Shown here piece by piece: positions 14,208 to 22,316 of a DNA stretch of 23,850 nucleotides (position 1 is the first letter of the stretch; the number at the start of each line of letters is the position of its first letter). The position numbers were made by a program, and so were the translations under genes. This stretch comes from JBEBXQ01 sp040391535 (GTDB lineage: Bacteria > Bacteroidota > Bacteroidia > Cytophagales > Spirosomataceae), in the NCBI GenBank assembly GCA_040391535.1, contig JBEBXQ010000079.1:1-23850 (forward strand), read 5' to 3'. The notes under the pieces were generated by a model. The model did no database searches, was not told where the DNA came from, and worked only from the letters and a program-made list of their open reading frames with translations.

Positions 14208-16244
14208 ATGGCTAATACAATAACTGGTCTACATATGTCCACTCTTATCCCCGGCTCAGTCCGGATTCCAAATCTCTACTGTCCTTCTCTGACTGATTAT
14301 ACCCGTCGTGAGACGATCACCGTACCTGTGGGTGATATTCCTATGGGTTCAGCTTATCCTATCCGAATTCAGTCGATGACAACCGTTGATACTATGGATA
14401 CAGAAGGGTCAGTGGAAGAAGTGATCAGAATGGTTGAATCGGGTTGTGAGTATGTAAGGATTACCGCACCAAGTGTTAAGGAGGCTCAGAATCTTGAGAA
14501 TATAAAGAAAAACCTTCGCTTACGGGGATATAACGTTCCGTTGGTAGCGGATATTCATTTTACGCCTAATGCCGCTGAGCTGGCTGCCCGTATTGTAGAG
14601 AAAGTAAGGATCAACCCGGGTAATTATGCCGACAGGAAACGATTTGAAACGATTGAATATACAGAGCATTCCTACGCTGCCGAACTTGACCGTATCAGGA
14701 CAAAATTCCTGCCTCTGATTAAAATCTGTAAGGAGTATGGCACCGCCATGCGGATAGGTACCAACCATGGTTCTTTATCTGACCGGATCATGAGCCGGTA
14801 CGGTGATTCACCGGTAGGCATGGTGGAATCAGCACTGGAATTTTTAAGGATCTGCGAAGACGAGCATTTCTATAATATCGTCATCTCCATGAAATCCAGC
14901 AATACCCAGGTAATGGTAGAAGCATACCGTTTACTGGTGAAAAGATTGCAGGAAGAGAAACTGAAGCCCTATCCGCTGCATCTGGGAGTAACCGAAGCAG
15001 GGGAGGCAGAAGACGGCCGGATCAAGTCGGCTGTGGGGATTGGTACCCTGCTGGAAGACGGTCTGGGGGACACCGTGAGAGTTTCGTTAACAGAACCCGC
15101 GGAAAATGAAGCCCCGGTGGCGGCAGCGCTGGTGAACCGTTATGCGGTAAGACAACCCCACGGTTTTATTGAACCTATAGAACATATTTCTATTGATCCG
15201 TTTCAGTATTACCGGAGAATTACCAGGGAGGTCTTCAATATAGGGGCTGTGAATGTGCCCCGTGTCATCGCGGATTATACCGACATAGAAGTAAAAGGAT
15301 ATGAAGACCTGAGGCCGATCGGACATTTTTATCTGCCCGTCCCTGACAAGTGGCGTATGAATGACCAGGGAGCAGATTTTATTTACACCGGTAATCGCCC
15401 GGTTCCCTTTATGCTGCCCAACGGACTCAAAGAAATACAGGATTATCAAAGCTGGCTGAACAGTGCAGATAAGGAAAATAAATTTCCTTTGTTTGCCGGA
15501 GCAGAATTTGAAATTGCAGCGGAGAGAAGTTCTGTACTGAACTTCATTGAAGGCGATATTCATTATTTTTCAGAACGATCAGTTAAAGAAATTGAAAAAA
15601 GCGGAGTACCTGCTGTACTGGTAATCACTACAGCCAATCTGCATGGTATGGCTGAAATGAGGAGATTTTTCTTTCATCTTATTGACTGGAAATGCCAGCT
15701 GCCGGTAATACTCAGAAGAAGCTACGGAAGTAAAATGGGAGAGAAACTCCCTTTGTATGCTGCAACGGATATGGGAGGCTTGCTTGTGGATGGCCTGGGA
15801 GACGGAGTGCTGGTGTCACCTGAATTTGATGAGAAGGACGGATCGACTGAAAAACAGGATTCAGCCAAACAGTTTAACAGCGTAGCATTCGGAATCTTGC
15901 AGGCAGCACGCACACGTATGTCGAAAACCGAATATATCTCATGCCCTTCCTGTGGCCGTACGTTGTTTGACCTGCAGGAGACAACCGCCATGATCCGGAA
16001 ATATACGGAGCATCTCAAAGGGGTAAAAATCGGTATTATGGGTTGTATCGTAAACGGTCCGGGTGAAATGGCAGATGCAGACTACGGTTATGTAGGAATG
16101 GGGAAAGATAAAATTGCGTTGTATCGCGGACAGCAGGTGGTGAAAAGATCTGTAGAAGCATCCAGGGCTGTAGAGGAGCTGATCGGACTCATTAAGGAAG
16201 ACGGCCGCTGGAATGAGGCTGATGAGGAAGACGAACAGTATTAA
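14208..16244 (+). CDS. ispG: (E)-4-hydroxy-3-methylbut-2-enyl-diphosphate synthase IspG (long three-domain form)
   Basis: IspG reduces the cyclic diphosphate MEcPP to HMBPP in the MEP isoprenoid pathway, using a [4Fe-4S] cluster. The product has 678 residues, much longer than the E. coli type (about 370), because Bacteroidota, Chlorobi, chlamydiae and plants carry an extra middle domain. Domain order: N-terminal TIM barrel (about 30-300; YPIRIQSMTTVDTMDTEGS, PLVADIHFTPNAA, EKVRINPGNY), middle insertion (about 310-560), and C-terminal reductase-like domain with cluster ligands C579 and C582 (SCPSCGRTLFDLQE), C613 (MGCIVNGPGE) and E620. The start may instead be ATG 14235, nine codons in. The gene begins 8 bp past a terminator hairpin. 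Confidence 0.95.
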   Translation: MANTITGLHMSTLIPGSVRIPNLYCPSLTDYTRRETITVPVGDIPMGSAYPIRIQSMTTVDTMDTEGSVEEVIRMVESGCEYVRITAPSVKEAQNLENIKKNLRLRGYNVPLVADIHFTPNAAELAARIVEKVRINPGNYADRKRFETIEYTEHSYAAELDRIRTKFLPLIKICKEYGTAMRIGTNHGSLSDRIMSRYGDSPVGMVESALEFLRICEDEHFYNIVISMKSSNTQVMVEAYRLLVKRLQEEKLKPYPLHLGVTEAGEAEDGRIKSAVGIGTLLEDGLGDTVRVSLTEPAENEAPVAAALVNRYAVRQPHGFIEPIEHISIDPFQYYRRITREVFNIGAVNVPRVIADYTDIEVKGYEDLRPIGHFYLPVPDKWRMNDQGADFIYTGNRPVPFMLPNGLKEIQDYQSWLNSADKENKFPLFAGAEFEIAAERSSVLNFIEGDIHYFSERSVKEIEKSGVPAVLVITTANLHGMAEMRRFFFHLIDWKCQLPVILRRSYGSKMGEKLPLYAATDMGGLLVDGLGDGVLVSPEFDEKDGSTEKQDSAKQFNSVAFGILQAARTRMSKTEYISCPSCGRTLFDLQETTAMIRKYTEHLKGVKIGIMGCIVNGPGEMADADYGYVGMGKDKIALYRGQQVVKRSVEASRAVEELIGLIKEDGRWNEADEEDEQY

Positions 16245-16280
16245 AATCGGTAACCTGTATTTAAATAAAACATAACTGGC

Positions 16281-16334
16281 AACGTTGAATTTACAGAGGA
16301 AGATCAGTGAAATGTACGGATTCCTTTCAACGTT
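16281..16334. repeat. Inverted repeat between ispG and the small membrane protein
   Basis: AACGTTGAA (16281-16289) and TTCAACGTT (16326-16334) are perfect complements around 36 bp, just before the small membrane-protein gene. They could be a weak RNA hairpin or an operator pair; the spacing of about 45 bp is close to four helical turns. No function is claimed. Confidence 0.4.
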
Positions 16335-16352
16335 ATATCCGATAAATAAATA

Positions 16353-16544
16353 ATGATGAATAATTCAAAAAAATATTTTCAGCTGGGAGAGGTATTCAGC
16401 TACTTTATCAGAGTATTCCGTAAACCGGAACCCGGTGCGCCGACTTCATTTAACCTGAAAATGATGCACGGGATCAACAGAATATCAATTATCATGTTTC
16501 TGTTTTGTCTGATTGTGATGATTATCAGAGCCTTTACGCGATAA
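16353..16544 (+). CDS. Small single-helix membrane protein (probably the DUF6728 family)
   Basis: A 63-residue protein with a soluble N-terminal part, QLGEVFSYFIRVFRKPEPGAPTSFN, a short amphipathic segment LKMMHGINRI and one C-terminal membrane helix (about 44-60, ISIIMFLFCLIVMIIR). The pattern resembles a small Bacteroidota family that I recall as DUF6728; that name is from memory. No enzymatic motif is present. It begins with two consecutive ATG codons (16353, 16356), lies 108 bp after ispG and is 6 bp before a TPR protein gene, so the last two are likely co-translated. The function is unknown. Confidence 0.75.
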   Translation: MMNNSKKYFQLGEVFSYFIRVFRKPEPGAPTSFNLKMMHGINRISIIMFLFCLIVMIIRAFTR

Positions 16545-16550
16545 GACCCT

Positions 16551-17111
16551 ATGGAATTTGTTTTGATCGGATTATTGCTGATACCTTACCTGATTTTCCG
16601 TTATTATAAGGTTAGTCAGTACACTGTTTTCGAACGTGATATGAAGTCATATTCGGAAGGTATCAGATTATTTTACGAGCAGAAATATTATAAGGCTTTT
16701 GCTTATTTTGATGCCAGAACCATCCGCAACCCTAAATCGGCAGCAGCCTATTTTTACAGAGGAAAATGTAATCTGAAACTGGAAAATATCCACTCAGCAT
16801 TGTACGACTTTTCCATCGCCCTGACTTTCGATAATACCGTTCCTGAAATTTATATAGAAAAGGGGAAAATCCATCTTTCCAGAAATGAGCCTGCGCGGGC
16901 TTTCAGGGAACTGAATAAAGCCGTATGGCATGCACACAATCTCAACGCGGAGGCATTACGGCTACGGGCAATGACCCATATTCAGATGGGACAGCTCATG
17001 GAAGCGCATGAAGATTTGCAGGAGGCACTACAGCTGGGAGATGAACACGCTCAATACCTTTTGAAAAGTTATCCGTTTCCCAATCTCCGCAGCCGCAATA
17101 ATCCTTTCTGA
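16551..17111 (+). CDS. Membrane-anchored tetratricopeptide-repeat protein
   Basis: The 186-residue product starts with a hydrophobic anchor (FVLIGLLLIPYLIFRYY, 3-19) and then has about four TPR-like helix pairs: 34-65 (RLFYEQKYYKAFAYFDARTI), 66-99 (AAAYFYRGKCNLKLENIHSA), 100-133 (PEIYIEKGKIHLSRNEPARA) and 134-167 (AEALRLRAMTHIQMGQLMEA). TPRs bind partner proteins. Its partner is unknown, although the gene 6 bp upstream encodes a tiny membrane protein that could be one. It converges on gldC with 4 bp between stops. Function unassigned. Confidence 0.85.
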   Translation: MEFVLIGLLLIPYLIFRYYKVSQYTVFERDMKSYSEGIRLFYEQKYYKAFAYFDARTIRNPKSAAAYFYRGKCNLKLENIHSALYDFSIALTFDNTVPEIYIEKGKIHLSRNEPARAFRELNKAVWHAHNLNAEALRLRAMTHIQMGQLMEAHEDLQEALQLGDEHAQYLLKSYPFPNLRSRNNPF

Positions 17112-17115
17112 TTTT

Positions 17116-17466
17116 TTACTGTGCTTCAGAAGCCTTTTTGATTTCTTCGTCCAGATTCTTACTGAGCGTCTTACAAAGAGATTCAATAGCATCCGTCATT
17201 TTTTTGTCGCCGGTTGCCGTCAGCAACGTATCTGAAATCCCGCTCATAATCTCGATATAAAATCTTTTCATATCGAAAACTTCCATTTCTTTCGTCCACA
17301 GGTCAATTTTTAAAGTACCCCTGTGGTAATGATCCCAAACGGCAATTGCGATCGCGCGCGTATCATTAATGCCTTCATTAGGGTTTTCGGTCGCATCCCA
17401 GAAAATTTTCTCAGGAACATTCTGTTCGTCAAGTTCTACCGAAAAGTTGATTTCAGATTTTCTCAT
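17116..17466 (-). CDS. gldC: Gliding motility protein GldC
   Basis: A 116-residue cytoplasmic protein matching the GldC family: SEINFSVELDEQNVPEKIFWDATENP at the N-terminus, then IAIAVWDHYHRGTLKIDLWTKEMEVFDMKRFYIEIM and SDTLLTATGDKKMTDAI. GldC is found with the gliding-motility and type IX secretion genes of Bacteroidota; in Flavobacterium its loss reduces but does not abolish spreading. No other gld gene is present in the window, so it is a solitary copy here. It lies 120 bp downstream of a DUF4197 lipoprotein gene on the same strand. No metal or catalytic motif is seen. It supports a member of Bacteroidota with gliding genes. Confidence 0.9.
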   Translation of the reverse strand: MRKSEINFSVELDEQNVPEKIFWDATENPNEGINDTRAIAIAVWDHYHRGTLKIDLWTKEMEVFDMKRFYIEIMSGISDTLLTATGDKKMTDAIESLCKTLSKNLDEEIKKASEAQ

Positions 17467-17546
17467 TTAAATTAATGTCTTTATACAGTTTACTGTTCAG
17501 GCTGGTCTCCAATACATTCCTATTAATACAATCCAAACGGCATTCG

Positions 17547-17581
17547 GGTTCCTGCCACCTTCATGAAACATGGGCGGAACC
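17547..17581 (-). terminator. Weak hairpin between DUF4197 gene and gldC
   Basis: GGTTCC-T-GCC (17547-17556) pairs with GGC-GGAACC (17573-17581), nine base pairs with one bulged T and a 16-nt loop, just beyond the DUF4197 stop. No T-run follows, so termination is only possible. Confidence 0.3.
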
Positions 17582-17586
17582 TGAAT

Positions 17587-18321
17587 TTAATTTTTATTCC
17601 CAAACACCTTTTTCAGTAAATCGGTTACCCGTGCAGCAGGATCTTCCCTGATTTTCTTTTCTTCTATTGCCACCAGTGTAAACAGGCCGTCAATGGCTTT
17701 CTGAGTCGCATATTCCTTCAGATCAGGATTTACCTTCTGCACCATCGGCAGCTTATTGTAAATATTAACCAGATCGGCATAATATTTAGTCGCCTGATTG
17801 AGATTAAGCGTACTGTCAACAACCGGATAAAAAGTATCAAACAGGGCTTTTCCGGATGTTTTTTTCAGGTAGGACGTTGCAGCGGTATCAGCTCCGTTCA
17901 GGATACCCACAGCATCGGTTACGGTCATTGATGTAATAGCGCTGACAAAGATCGGTTTCGATTTTTTAGCGGCATCTTCAGCAGCACGGTTCATGGATAA
18001 CAGAAATCTATCAACCTCTTTGTCCATTCCCAGCTGACGCAGGCGTGCTTCTACTTTCCGGGCTTCGGGCGGAACAGCAATTTTGATCAGTTCATTTTTA
18101 AAAAAACCATCGGTTTTGGAGGCGATGTCCGAGCCATTGGAAATACCGACTTTCAGCGCCTCTTTCAGAGCAGCGACAATTTCTGAATCACCTGAGTTCG
18201 TTCCGGATGATGTTCCTGAAAGGGTTTCCATTGCTTTTTTTAAATTTATCTGAGCTTGTGATGAACAGCCGGTTAGCAGCAGGAATATCAGAACAATAGC
18301 GTGGCGGGCGATTATTTTCAT
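17587..18321 (-). CDS. DUF4197-domain lipoprotein
   Basis: The 244-residue product has a lipoprotein signal ending at LTGC (Cys19) followed by a helical domain with the features of DUF4197: IVAALKEALKVGISNGSDIASKTDGFFKN, IKIAVPPEARKVEARLRQLGM, RAAEDAAKKSKPIF, and ITSMTVTDAVGILNGADTAATSYLKK. The domain is widespread in Bacteroidota and proteobacteria, and its biochemical role is unknown. A Ser/Thr/Gly-rich linker (35-45) tethers the domain to the membrane anchor. The gene is divergent from cinA with 99 bp between starts. Nothing in the neighbours reveals a role. Confidence 0.88.
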   Translation of the reverse strand: MKIIARHAIVLIFLLLTGCSSQAQINLKKAMETLSGTSSGTNSGDSEIVAALKEALKVGISNGSDIASKTDGFFKNELIKIAVPPEARKVEARLRQLGMDKEVDRFLLSMNRAAEDAAKKSKPIFVSAITSMTVTDAVGILNGADTAATSYLKKTSGKALFDTFYPVVDSTLNLNQATKYYADLVNIYNKLPMVQKVNPDLKEYATQKAIDGLFTLVAIEEKKIREDPAARVTDLLKKVFGNKN

Positions 18322-18378
18322 TGTTTTTTATAAATTTTGGTTATCGTTTGTTATTACTCTATAACGGCAAAATTTGCG

Positions 18379-18386
18379 TATTTTTG
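18379..18386 (+). promoter_or_regulatory. Candidate -7 element TATTTTTG for cinA
   Basis: TATTTTTG fits TAnnTTTG and lies 34 bp before the cinA ATG at 18421. A TTG at -33 is absent. Its position upstream of both possible starts does not decide between them. Confidence 0.45.
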
Positions 18387-18420
18387 ACAAATTATACCAT
18401 ATTTGATAAAAAAAACTATC

Positions 18421-19695
18421 ATGGGTGAGATTGTCAATGCTGAAATTATTACAATCGGAGATGAAATTCTCTTCGGGCATATTACAGATACCAATACCCA
18501 ATGGCTGGGTGCCGGACTGACGGATCTTGGGATAAGACCCGTCAAAAAAACTTCCGTAGCCGATACCAGGGAAAGTATTAAAGATGCATTGCAGCTGGCT
18601 CATGAAAGAGCGGATCTGATTATCATAACCGGGGGACTGGGACCTACTAAGGACGATGTCACTAAAGAAGCATTATGTGAATATTTCGGTACCCGTTTGC
18701 AGGTTCATCCTGAAGCGTTGAAGTTTGTAACTGCTTTTTTTGAAAAAAGAGGCAGGCCTATGATAGAGTCGAATATCCGTCAGGCATGGTTACCTGAAAA
18801 TTGTGAATATATTGAAAACCAGTGGGGTACGGCACCTGGGATGTGGTTTGAAAAAGAAGGCAGGGTTTATATTTCATTACCGGGTGTCCCTTTTGAAATG
18901 AAAAATCTGATGAAAAATGTGTTACTTGAGAAAATAAAACAACGTTTTTCAACATCAGTCATTTTGCATAAGGCTTTACGGACGGTAGGAATAGGTGAAT
19001 CTTTTCTTGCAGAACGCATAGCGGAATGGGAAGATGCTTTACCTGAAAATGTAAAGCTGGCTTATCTGCCTTCGCTGTCGGGGGTAAGACTCCGGCTGAC
19101 TGCCACCGGGGACGATGAGATAAGCCTGGAGCAGCAGCTCGACCGCCTCATCAAGGATGTTTTTCCGGTGATCAGGGAATTTGTGTATGGCTATGATAAT
19201 GAAGAACTCGAAGAGGTGCTGGCACGGGAACTGATCTCCGCTGGTGAAACTATCGCGATTGCGGAAAGTTGTACAGGTGGCGCGGTTTCTGCCCGGTTTA
19301 CAAAACATGCAGGATCTGCGAGTTATTTTCTGGGATCGGTGGTGAGTTACAGCAATGAAATGAAAATGAGTTTGCTCAATGTAATGAGCCATACACTGGG
19401 AGAGTTCGGAGCAGTAAGTGAGCAAACGGCGATAGAGATGGCAGAAGGCGTAAGAAGGGTGGCAGGAAGCACCTATGGGCTTTCGACGACCGGTATTGCC
19501 GGCCCGACCGGGGGAACCCCGGAAAAGCCCGTGGGGACGGTATGGATTGCCTGTGCAGCGCCTGAAGGTACTACCACTTTAAAACTGACTTTAGGAGAAT
19601 TCAGAAAACAGAATATTGAAATGAGTACTGTCCATCTCCTGAACCTATTAAGAAAAGTGATGAATAAGCGCAGCAATAAAGTGACTTTTGCGTAG
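18421..19695 (+). CDS. cinA: CinA family protein (competence/damage-inducible, nicotinamide-nucleotide amidase domain)
   Basis: From ATG 18421 the 424-residue protein has the two-domain CinA layout. The N-terminal MoaB/MogA-like domain (about 1-170) carries AEIITIGDEILFGHITDTN, LIIITGGLGPTKDDVTKEAL and SLPGVPFEM; in the family it can hydrolyse ADP-ribose-type substrates. The C-terminal deamidase domain (about 265-420) carries IAIAESCTGGAVSARFT, LGSVVSYSNEMKMSLL and GIAGPTGGTPEKPVGTVW, typical of nicotinamide-mononucleotide deamidase, which recycles NMN to NaMN. The frame also extends to a TTG at 18403, but the ATG gives the normal N-terminus. It is 32 bp upstream of an E2 gene and probably heads that transcription unit. 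Confidence 0.93.
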   Translation: MGEIVNAEIITIGDEILFGHITDTNTQWLGAGLTDLGIRPVKKTSVADTRESIKDALQLAHERADLIIITGGLGPTKDDVTKEALCEYFGTRLQVHPEALKFVTAFFEKRGRPMIESNIRQAWLPENCEYIENQWGTAPGMWFEKEGRVYISLPGVPFEMKNLMKNVLLEKIKQRFSTSVILHKALRTVGIGESFLAERIAEWEDALPENVKLAYLPSLSGVRLRLTATGDDEISLEQQLDRLIKDVFPVIREFVYGYDNEELEEVLARELISAGETIAIAESCTGGAVSARFTKHAGSASYFLGSVVSYSNEMKMSLLNVMSHTLGEFGAVSEQTAIEMAEGVRRVAGSTYGLSTTGIAGPTGGTPEKPVGTVWIACAAPEGTTTLKLTLGEFRKQNIEMSTVHLLNLLRKVMNKRSNKVTFA

Positions 19696-19727
19696 AATTT
19701 TGTTGTGGAGTAAATGCAGATGTATAT

Positions 19728-21029
19728 ATGAAGATTTTCGAATTGGTAATGCCCCAGATGGGGGAAAGCATTATGGAGTGTACCGTACTGAGCTGGTTGA
19801 AACAGCCGGGCGATACGATTGAAGCGGATGACTCTGTACTGGAGGTCGCAACGGATAAAGTGGATACAGAAGTGCCTTCACCTATAGGTGGTACGCTTCT
19901 TGAATGGCTGGTGCAGGTAGGAGATATTGTGCCGATTGGTTTTCCGGTAGCAAAGCTGGCGGTGTCTGACAGTGAATCCGTTCCGGTACCGGCAGAGCCG
20001 GCTCAGACCAATGATATTATTCCATCTGCAGAAGAAGCGGCACTGTCACTGGAAAAAGAAATGAATACACTGGCAGAAAAGGTGCATACTACCACAGTGA
20101 CCGGACAAAACAGTGGTTTTTATTCACCTTTGGTGCAGCGTATTGCGAAAGAGGAGGGGATTGGTCAGGAAGAACTTGCCCGGGTGGCAGGGACAGGGGC
20201 TGATGGCAGAGTGACTAAGGATGATATAAAAAATTATATCCTTCACGGAAAAGCCGGTGCACAGGATGTCCGGTCCGTGTCCGCTGATACGAAGGAAAAA
20301 CGGGTGATGAAGTCCGGAAAGGATGAAATCATTGAAATGGACAGGATGCGTAAAATGATAGCGCAGCGCATGCTTGATTCAAAACGGATTTCTCCGCATG
20401 TCACATCGTTCATTGAAACCGACATGACCAAAATTGTGAAGTGGCGGGAACAGGTGAAGGAAACTTACAGAAAACAAACCGGTCACTCCATTACCTTTAC
20501 ACCTATCCTGATAGAAGCTGTTATTAAAGCCATCAGAGATTTTCCGATGATTAACGTTTCGGTGGATGGAGATAAAATTATCGTGAAGAGTGCGGTTAAC
20601 GTAGGAGTTGCCGTAGCGTTGCCTTCAGGTAATCTTATCGTACCGGTGATTCATCAGGCTGATCAGTATAGCCTTGGCGGACTGGCCAGAAAGGTGAATG
20701 ATCTCTCGAAAAGGGCCAAAGAAAACAAACTTACAGCGGAAGAGGTCAGTGGCGGAACTTACACTGTATCCAATATCGGTACTTTCGGAAATACCATGGG
20801 AACGCCTGTTATTGTCCAGCCGCAGGTCGCTATTATGGCTTTCGGTGCAATCCAGAAAAAACCAGCTGTGATTGAAACACCCGAAGGTGATTTAATAGGG
20901 GTGAGGCATCTGATGTATATCTCGCATTCGTATGATCACCGTGTTGTGGACGGTTCCTTAGGGGGCATGTTTCTTAAACGCGTAAGTGATTATCTTGAAA
21001 ATTTTGATACCAACCGACCCATTATATAA
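19728..21029 (+). CDS. 2-oxo acid dehydrogenase E2 (dihydrolipoamide acyltransferase)
   Basis: The 433-residue protein is the acyltransferase core of a 2-oxo acid dehydrogenase complex, passing an acyl group from lipoyl-lysine to CoA. It has one lipoyl domain (1-78; EVATDKVDTEVPSP, lipoylated K44), a linker rich in Pro/Ala/Glu (80-128), the E1/E3-binding domain (131-171; YSPLVQRIAKEEGI and GRVTKDDIKNYI), and the catalytic domain with SHSYDHRVVDGSLGG (H404, D408). Pyruvate, oxoglutarate and branched-chain types cannot be told apart with certainty; the one-lipoyl layout and sequence resemble branched-chain-type E2 of Bacteroidota. No E1 or E3 gene lies in the window. The stop overlaps the next ATG by one base. 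Confidence 0.93.
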   Translation: MKIFELVMPQMGESIMECTVLSWLKQPGDTIEADDSVLEVATDKVDTEVPSPIGGTLLEWLVQVGDIVPIGFPVAKLAVSDSESVPVPAEPAQTNDIIPSAEEAALSLEKEMNTLAEKVHTTTVTGQNSGFYSPLVQRIAKEEGIGQEELARVAGTGADGRVTKDDIKNYILHGKAGAQDVRSVSADTKEKRVMKSGKDEIIEMDRMRKMIAQRMLDSKRISPHVTSFIETDMTKIVKWREQVKETYRKQTGHSITFTPILIEAVIKAIRDFPMINVSVDGDKIIVKSAVNVGVAVALPSGNLIVPVIHQADQYSLGGLARKVNDLSKRAKENKLTAEEVSGGTYTVSNIGTFGNTMGTPVIVQPQVAIMAFGAIQKKPAVIETPEGDLIGVRHLMYISHSYDHRVVDGSLGGMFLKRVSDYLENFDTNRPII

Positions 21030-21562
21030 TGCTGAGATTAACTTTAGATATGGACGATGTCCTTGCCGATACTCATGAAAAACTTATCGATATTGTCCTG
21101 AATGAATTTGATACTATTTATAGCAGAGAAGATCTGATGAAGGATTCACTCCGGAATCTGCTGCATCCGAAACAATACGGAAAGATCAGAAATATTCTGT
21201 TATCCGAAGGATTTTTCGCTGATATTCCGGTCAAGAAAGGTGCTGTGGAAACGGTACGCAGGTTGTCTGATTATTACGAAATATATATAGCCACTGCAGC
21301 TATGGAATTTCCCAACTCTTTTGTCGACAAATACAACTGGCTGAAAAAACACTTTGATTTTATAGACTGGAAAAACATTGTTTTCTGTGGTGATAAAAGC
21401 ATTATCAATTCAGACTATCTTATTGATGATCACACCAAAAATCTGATTCCTTTTAAAGGGACAGGAATTTTGTTTACAGCACCACATAACCTCAATGTCA
21501 CTGGCTTTCAAAGGGTAGACAACTGGGATGAGGTAAGTGAACTGTTTTTACCACACAGGTAG
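21029..21562 (+). CDS. 5'(3')-deoxyribonucleotidase (NT5C-like)
   Basis: A 177-residue HAD-type phosphatase of the 5'(3')-deoxyribonucleotidase family, which dephosphorylates deoxynucleoside monophosphates. The DMDDVLAD motif (7-14) has D7 as the likely nucleophile and D9 as acid/base; IATAAME (about 87-93) is motif II and YLIDDH (about 131-136) supplies the metal-binding Asp of motif IV. The length is typical. It overlaps the E2 stop by one base (TAATG), so translation is coupled, although no functional tie to E2 is known. With the deoxynucleoside kinase at 3199 the window encodes opposing steps of deoxynucleotide turnover, but the genes are far apart. Confidence 0.88.
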   Translation: MLRLTLDMDDVLADTHEKLIDIVLNEFDTIYSREDLMKDSLRNLLHPKQYGKIRNILLSEGFFADIPVKKGAVETVRRLSDYYEIYIATAAMEFPNSFVDKYNWLKKHFDFIDWKNIVFCGDKSIINSDYLIDDHTKNLIPFKGTGILFTAPHNLNVTGFQRVDNWDEVSELFLPHR

Positions 21563-21624
21563 AGGTAGAGGACAACCGCGGAAACGCAAATGCCCGCCAC
21601 CGAGGTGTTATTTCGGGGATAGGC

Positions 21625-22305
21625 TTGAAACTGTTGCTGCTGGAAGATGAACCGAAAACACTCCAATCCGTTAAACAGGGGTTGGAAGAAAACGGATATG
21701 ATGTTGATTTTGCCTATGATGGCCTGATCGGATTGCAGCTCGCCCGCCGTAATCAGTATCAGCTTATTATCAGTGATATTATTATGCCCGGTATAAATGG
21801 TGTGGAACTCTGTCAGGAACTGCGTAATGGTGGTAATGAAACACCTTTTCTGATGCTTACGGCTCTGAGTACTACCGATGACAAAGTAATCGGATTTGAT
21901 GCAGGTGCGGATGACTACCTTGTTAAACCTTTTGAATTCAAAGAACTGCTGGCGAGGGTAAGGGCACTCACTAAAAGAGGGTCAAACGTGAAACAGACCT
22001 CACAGGTGCTCGGTTTTTCAGACCTGATTGTTAATCTGGATGCAAAAACAGTACACCGAAGTGAAAAGAAGATTGACCTGACAGCCCGCGAATTCAGTCT
22101 GCTTGTGTATCTGATCAGGAATCAGGGAAGGGTAGTTTCCAAAGCTGAAATTGCAGAGCAGGTATGGGAAATTGACATTGATGCAGGCACGAATCTGATC
22201 GAGGTCTATGTGAATTACCTGAGAAAAAAAATTGATCGTGATTTTGCTACCAAGCTTATTCATACCCAGTTTGGAATGGGTTATGTCATGAAGGAAGAAG
22301 AGTAA
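21625..22305 (+). CDS. OmpR-family response regulator (TTG start)
   Basis: The 226-residue regulator has a receiver domain (1-120) with the acidic pocket E7-D8, phospho-acceptor D51 (LIISDIIMPGINGVEL) and DDYLVKPFEFKEL holding the conserved Lys, then a winged-helix DNA-binding domain (about 128-224; LTAREFSLLVYLIRN, ISKAEIAEQVW-like segment, VYVNYLRKKID, GMGYVM). No ATG or GTG exists in frame between the upstream stop at 21540 and the receiver start, so TTG at 21625 is used, giving the normal MKLLLLEDEP opening. It is 11 bp upstream of its histidine kinase gene. The two form a standard two-component pair. The signal is unknown. Confidence 0.94.
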   Translation: MKLLLLEDEPKTLQSVKQGLEENGYDVDFAYDGLIGLQLARRNQYQLIISDIIMPGINGVELCQELRNGGNETPFLMLTALSTTDDKVIGFDAGADDYLVKPFEFKELLARVRALTKRGSNVKQTSQVLGFSDLIVNLDAKTVHRSEKKIDLTAREFSLLVYLIRNQGRVVSKAEIAEQVWEIDIDAGTNLIEVYVNYLRKKIDRDFATKLIHTQFGMGYVMKEEE

Positions 22306-22316
22306 CCAACCCGATT

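Noticed and set aside
14208..16244. The 678-residue IspG as a gene fusion
   Set aside because: The long form with a middle insertion is standard in Bacteroidota, chlamydiae and plants, and all cluster ligands are present.
18328..18603. Minus-strand open frame over the start of cinA
   Set aside because: It overlaps the well-supported cinA coding sequence and shows no family motif.
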